DNA of 64,000 nucleotides from Dioscorea cayenensis subsp. rotundata (Eukaryota; Streptophyta; Magnoliopsida; Dioscoreales; Dioscoreaceae): NCBI RefSeq assembly GCF_009730915.1, contig NC_052487.1, positions 868,001 to 932,000 of the forward strand, read 5' to 3'. Shown piece by piece: positions 63,409 to 64,000 of this stretch (position 1 is its first letter; each line of letters starts with the position of its first letter). The notes under the pieces were generated by a model. It saw only the letters and a program-made list of their open reading frames with translations, ran no database searches and was not told where the DNA came from. The position numbers and the translations under genes were made by a program.

Positions 63409-64000
63409 TTAAAGCAGAAATTAGATGAAATTGTTTTACTTGCATTACTTGTATTGTTCTTTAATTTGCTCCCTTTGATTTCATGAATTGAATAATAAAT
63501 GAAAGAAATAATGTCTTTATTTGTGGAGTGGCTAGCATTCATTATCGAACCTACATTTATAGAGGAATTTTGTTTTATAAAAGTCAATAAATAATAATTT
63601 ATTAAAAAAAAGAAAAGAAAGAGACAGGTCTAAGTGGAGTAGTACCAAACATCTAATCAACACCATATATAATATAGACATAAATAATGGAAAGTGACTG
63701 ACTATAAAGAATCATATAATTATAAATTTAAAAAATAGAATAAATTAATTACTATATACATTAAATCGATTTTAGTTTTAAATTTTTAATAAATCATAAT
63801 CCCATGGGCATATATATAATACATATAATATTTTTAAAATTATATATATAAGTAGTTTATGAGTTTTTAAAATACTTTAAACTAAAAAATATATATTTTT
63901 CACAAAATATAAAATTGCAAACGAACTTAGAATTTGTTTCTAATTTAGATATGGATTAGAAACATATTCATTTCTAAATTAGAAACTAATTAGAAATAGA
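63409..64000. other. PKS 3' UTR and AT-rich flank
   Basis: A likely polyadenylation signal (AATAATAAATG) lies near 63490. The end of the window (about 63915-64000) has short inverted TTTCTAATT/AATTAGAAA blocks that could be the edge of a small transposon, but the element is not complete here. Confidence 0.5.

Noticed and set aside
1-64000. CRISPR arrays, operons, tRNA or rRNA genes
   Set aside because: The sequence is plant nuclear DNA. No direct-repeat/spacer array was seen, and no cloverleaf was recognised beyond SINE-type box A/B elements.
63915-64000. Inverted TTTCTAATT/AATTAGAAA blocks as a MITE
   Set aside because: The window ends before a second terminus could be seen, so it cannot be supported.

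Overview
This is nuclear DNA of a flowering plant. It is AT-rich, has intron-split genes, (TA)n and (AAT)n microsatellites, plant-only gene families and several non-autonomous transposons. The gene families would fit a non-grass monocot such as a yam, but that is a guess from gene content; the sequence itself only secures a land plant. Two blocks of exactly 1000 N (29553-30552 and 54734-55733) show that this is a scaffold, and both gap edges carry signs of assembly trouble.

The left third (1-24 kb) is gene-rich. In order it holds a bHLH transcription factor (328-1063, +), a DUF936 protein (2943-4685, +), a 6.35 kb Mutator-like element (4943-11295), a 242 bp SINE, a PERK proline-rich receptor-like kinase (13795-16570, +), two small conserved-looking plant proteins (17083-17493 and 17700-18101, +) and a complete nine-exon P4-ATPase lipid flippase on the minus strand (18624-23463). 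The exon chains were rebuilt from GT/AG splice sites and all keep frame.

The middle (26-54 kb) is repeat-rich and decaying. A 3.2 kb stretch appears on both sides of the first gap, most simply an unmerged contig overlap. A second, tandem duplication (33195-37145 and 37146-43380) carries two copies of a frameshifted F-box/DUF295 gene. The second copy was later hit by a hAT-type MITE and a long-TIR Mutator-type MITE; the first copy preserves both empty sites. A decayed TDY-class MAP kinase pseudogene follows (43640-46345, -), then another F-box/DUF295 gene with a frameshift at a run of ten A (50735-51941, -).

The right end (55.7-64 kb) begins with a 1.4 kb inverted repeat around a GC-rich spacer, continues through diverged copies of a non-coding unit also present at 26-33 kb, and ends with an intact two-exon type III polyketide synthase (62063-63408, +). 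Its catalytic Cys-His-Asn is kept but its substrate pocket is altered.

The genes are unrelated and do not form a pathway. The strongest leads are: intronic arrays of a GTTTAA-core motif in the Mutator element that appear to follow the transcription direction of two convergent genes; the altered polyketide synthase pocket; and the assembly anomalies.
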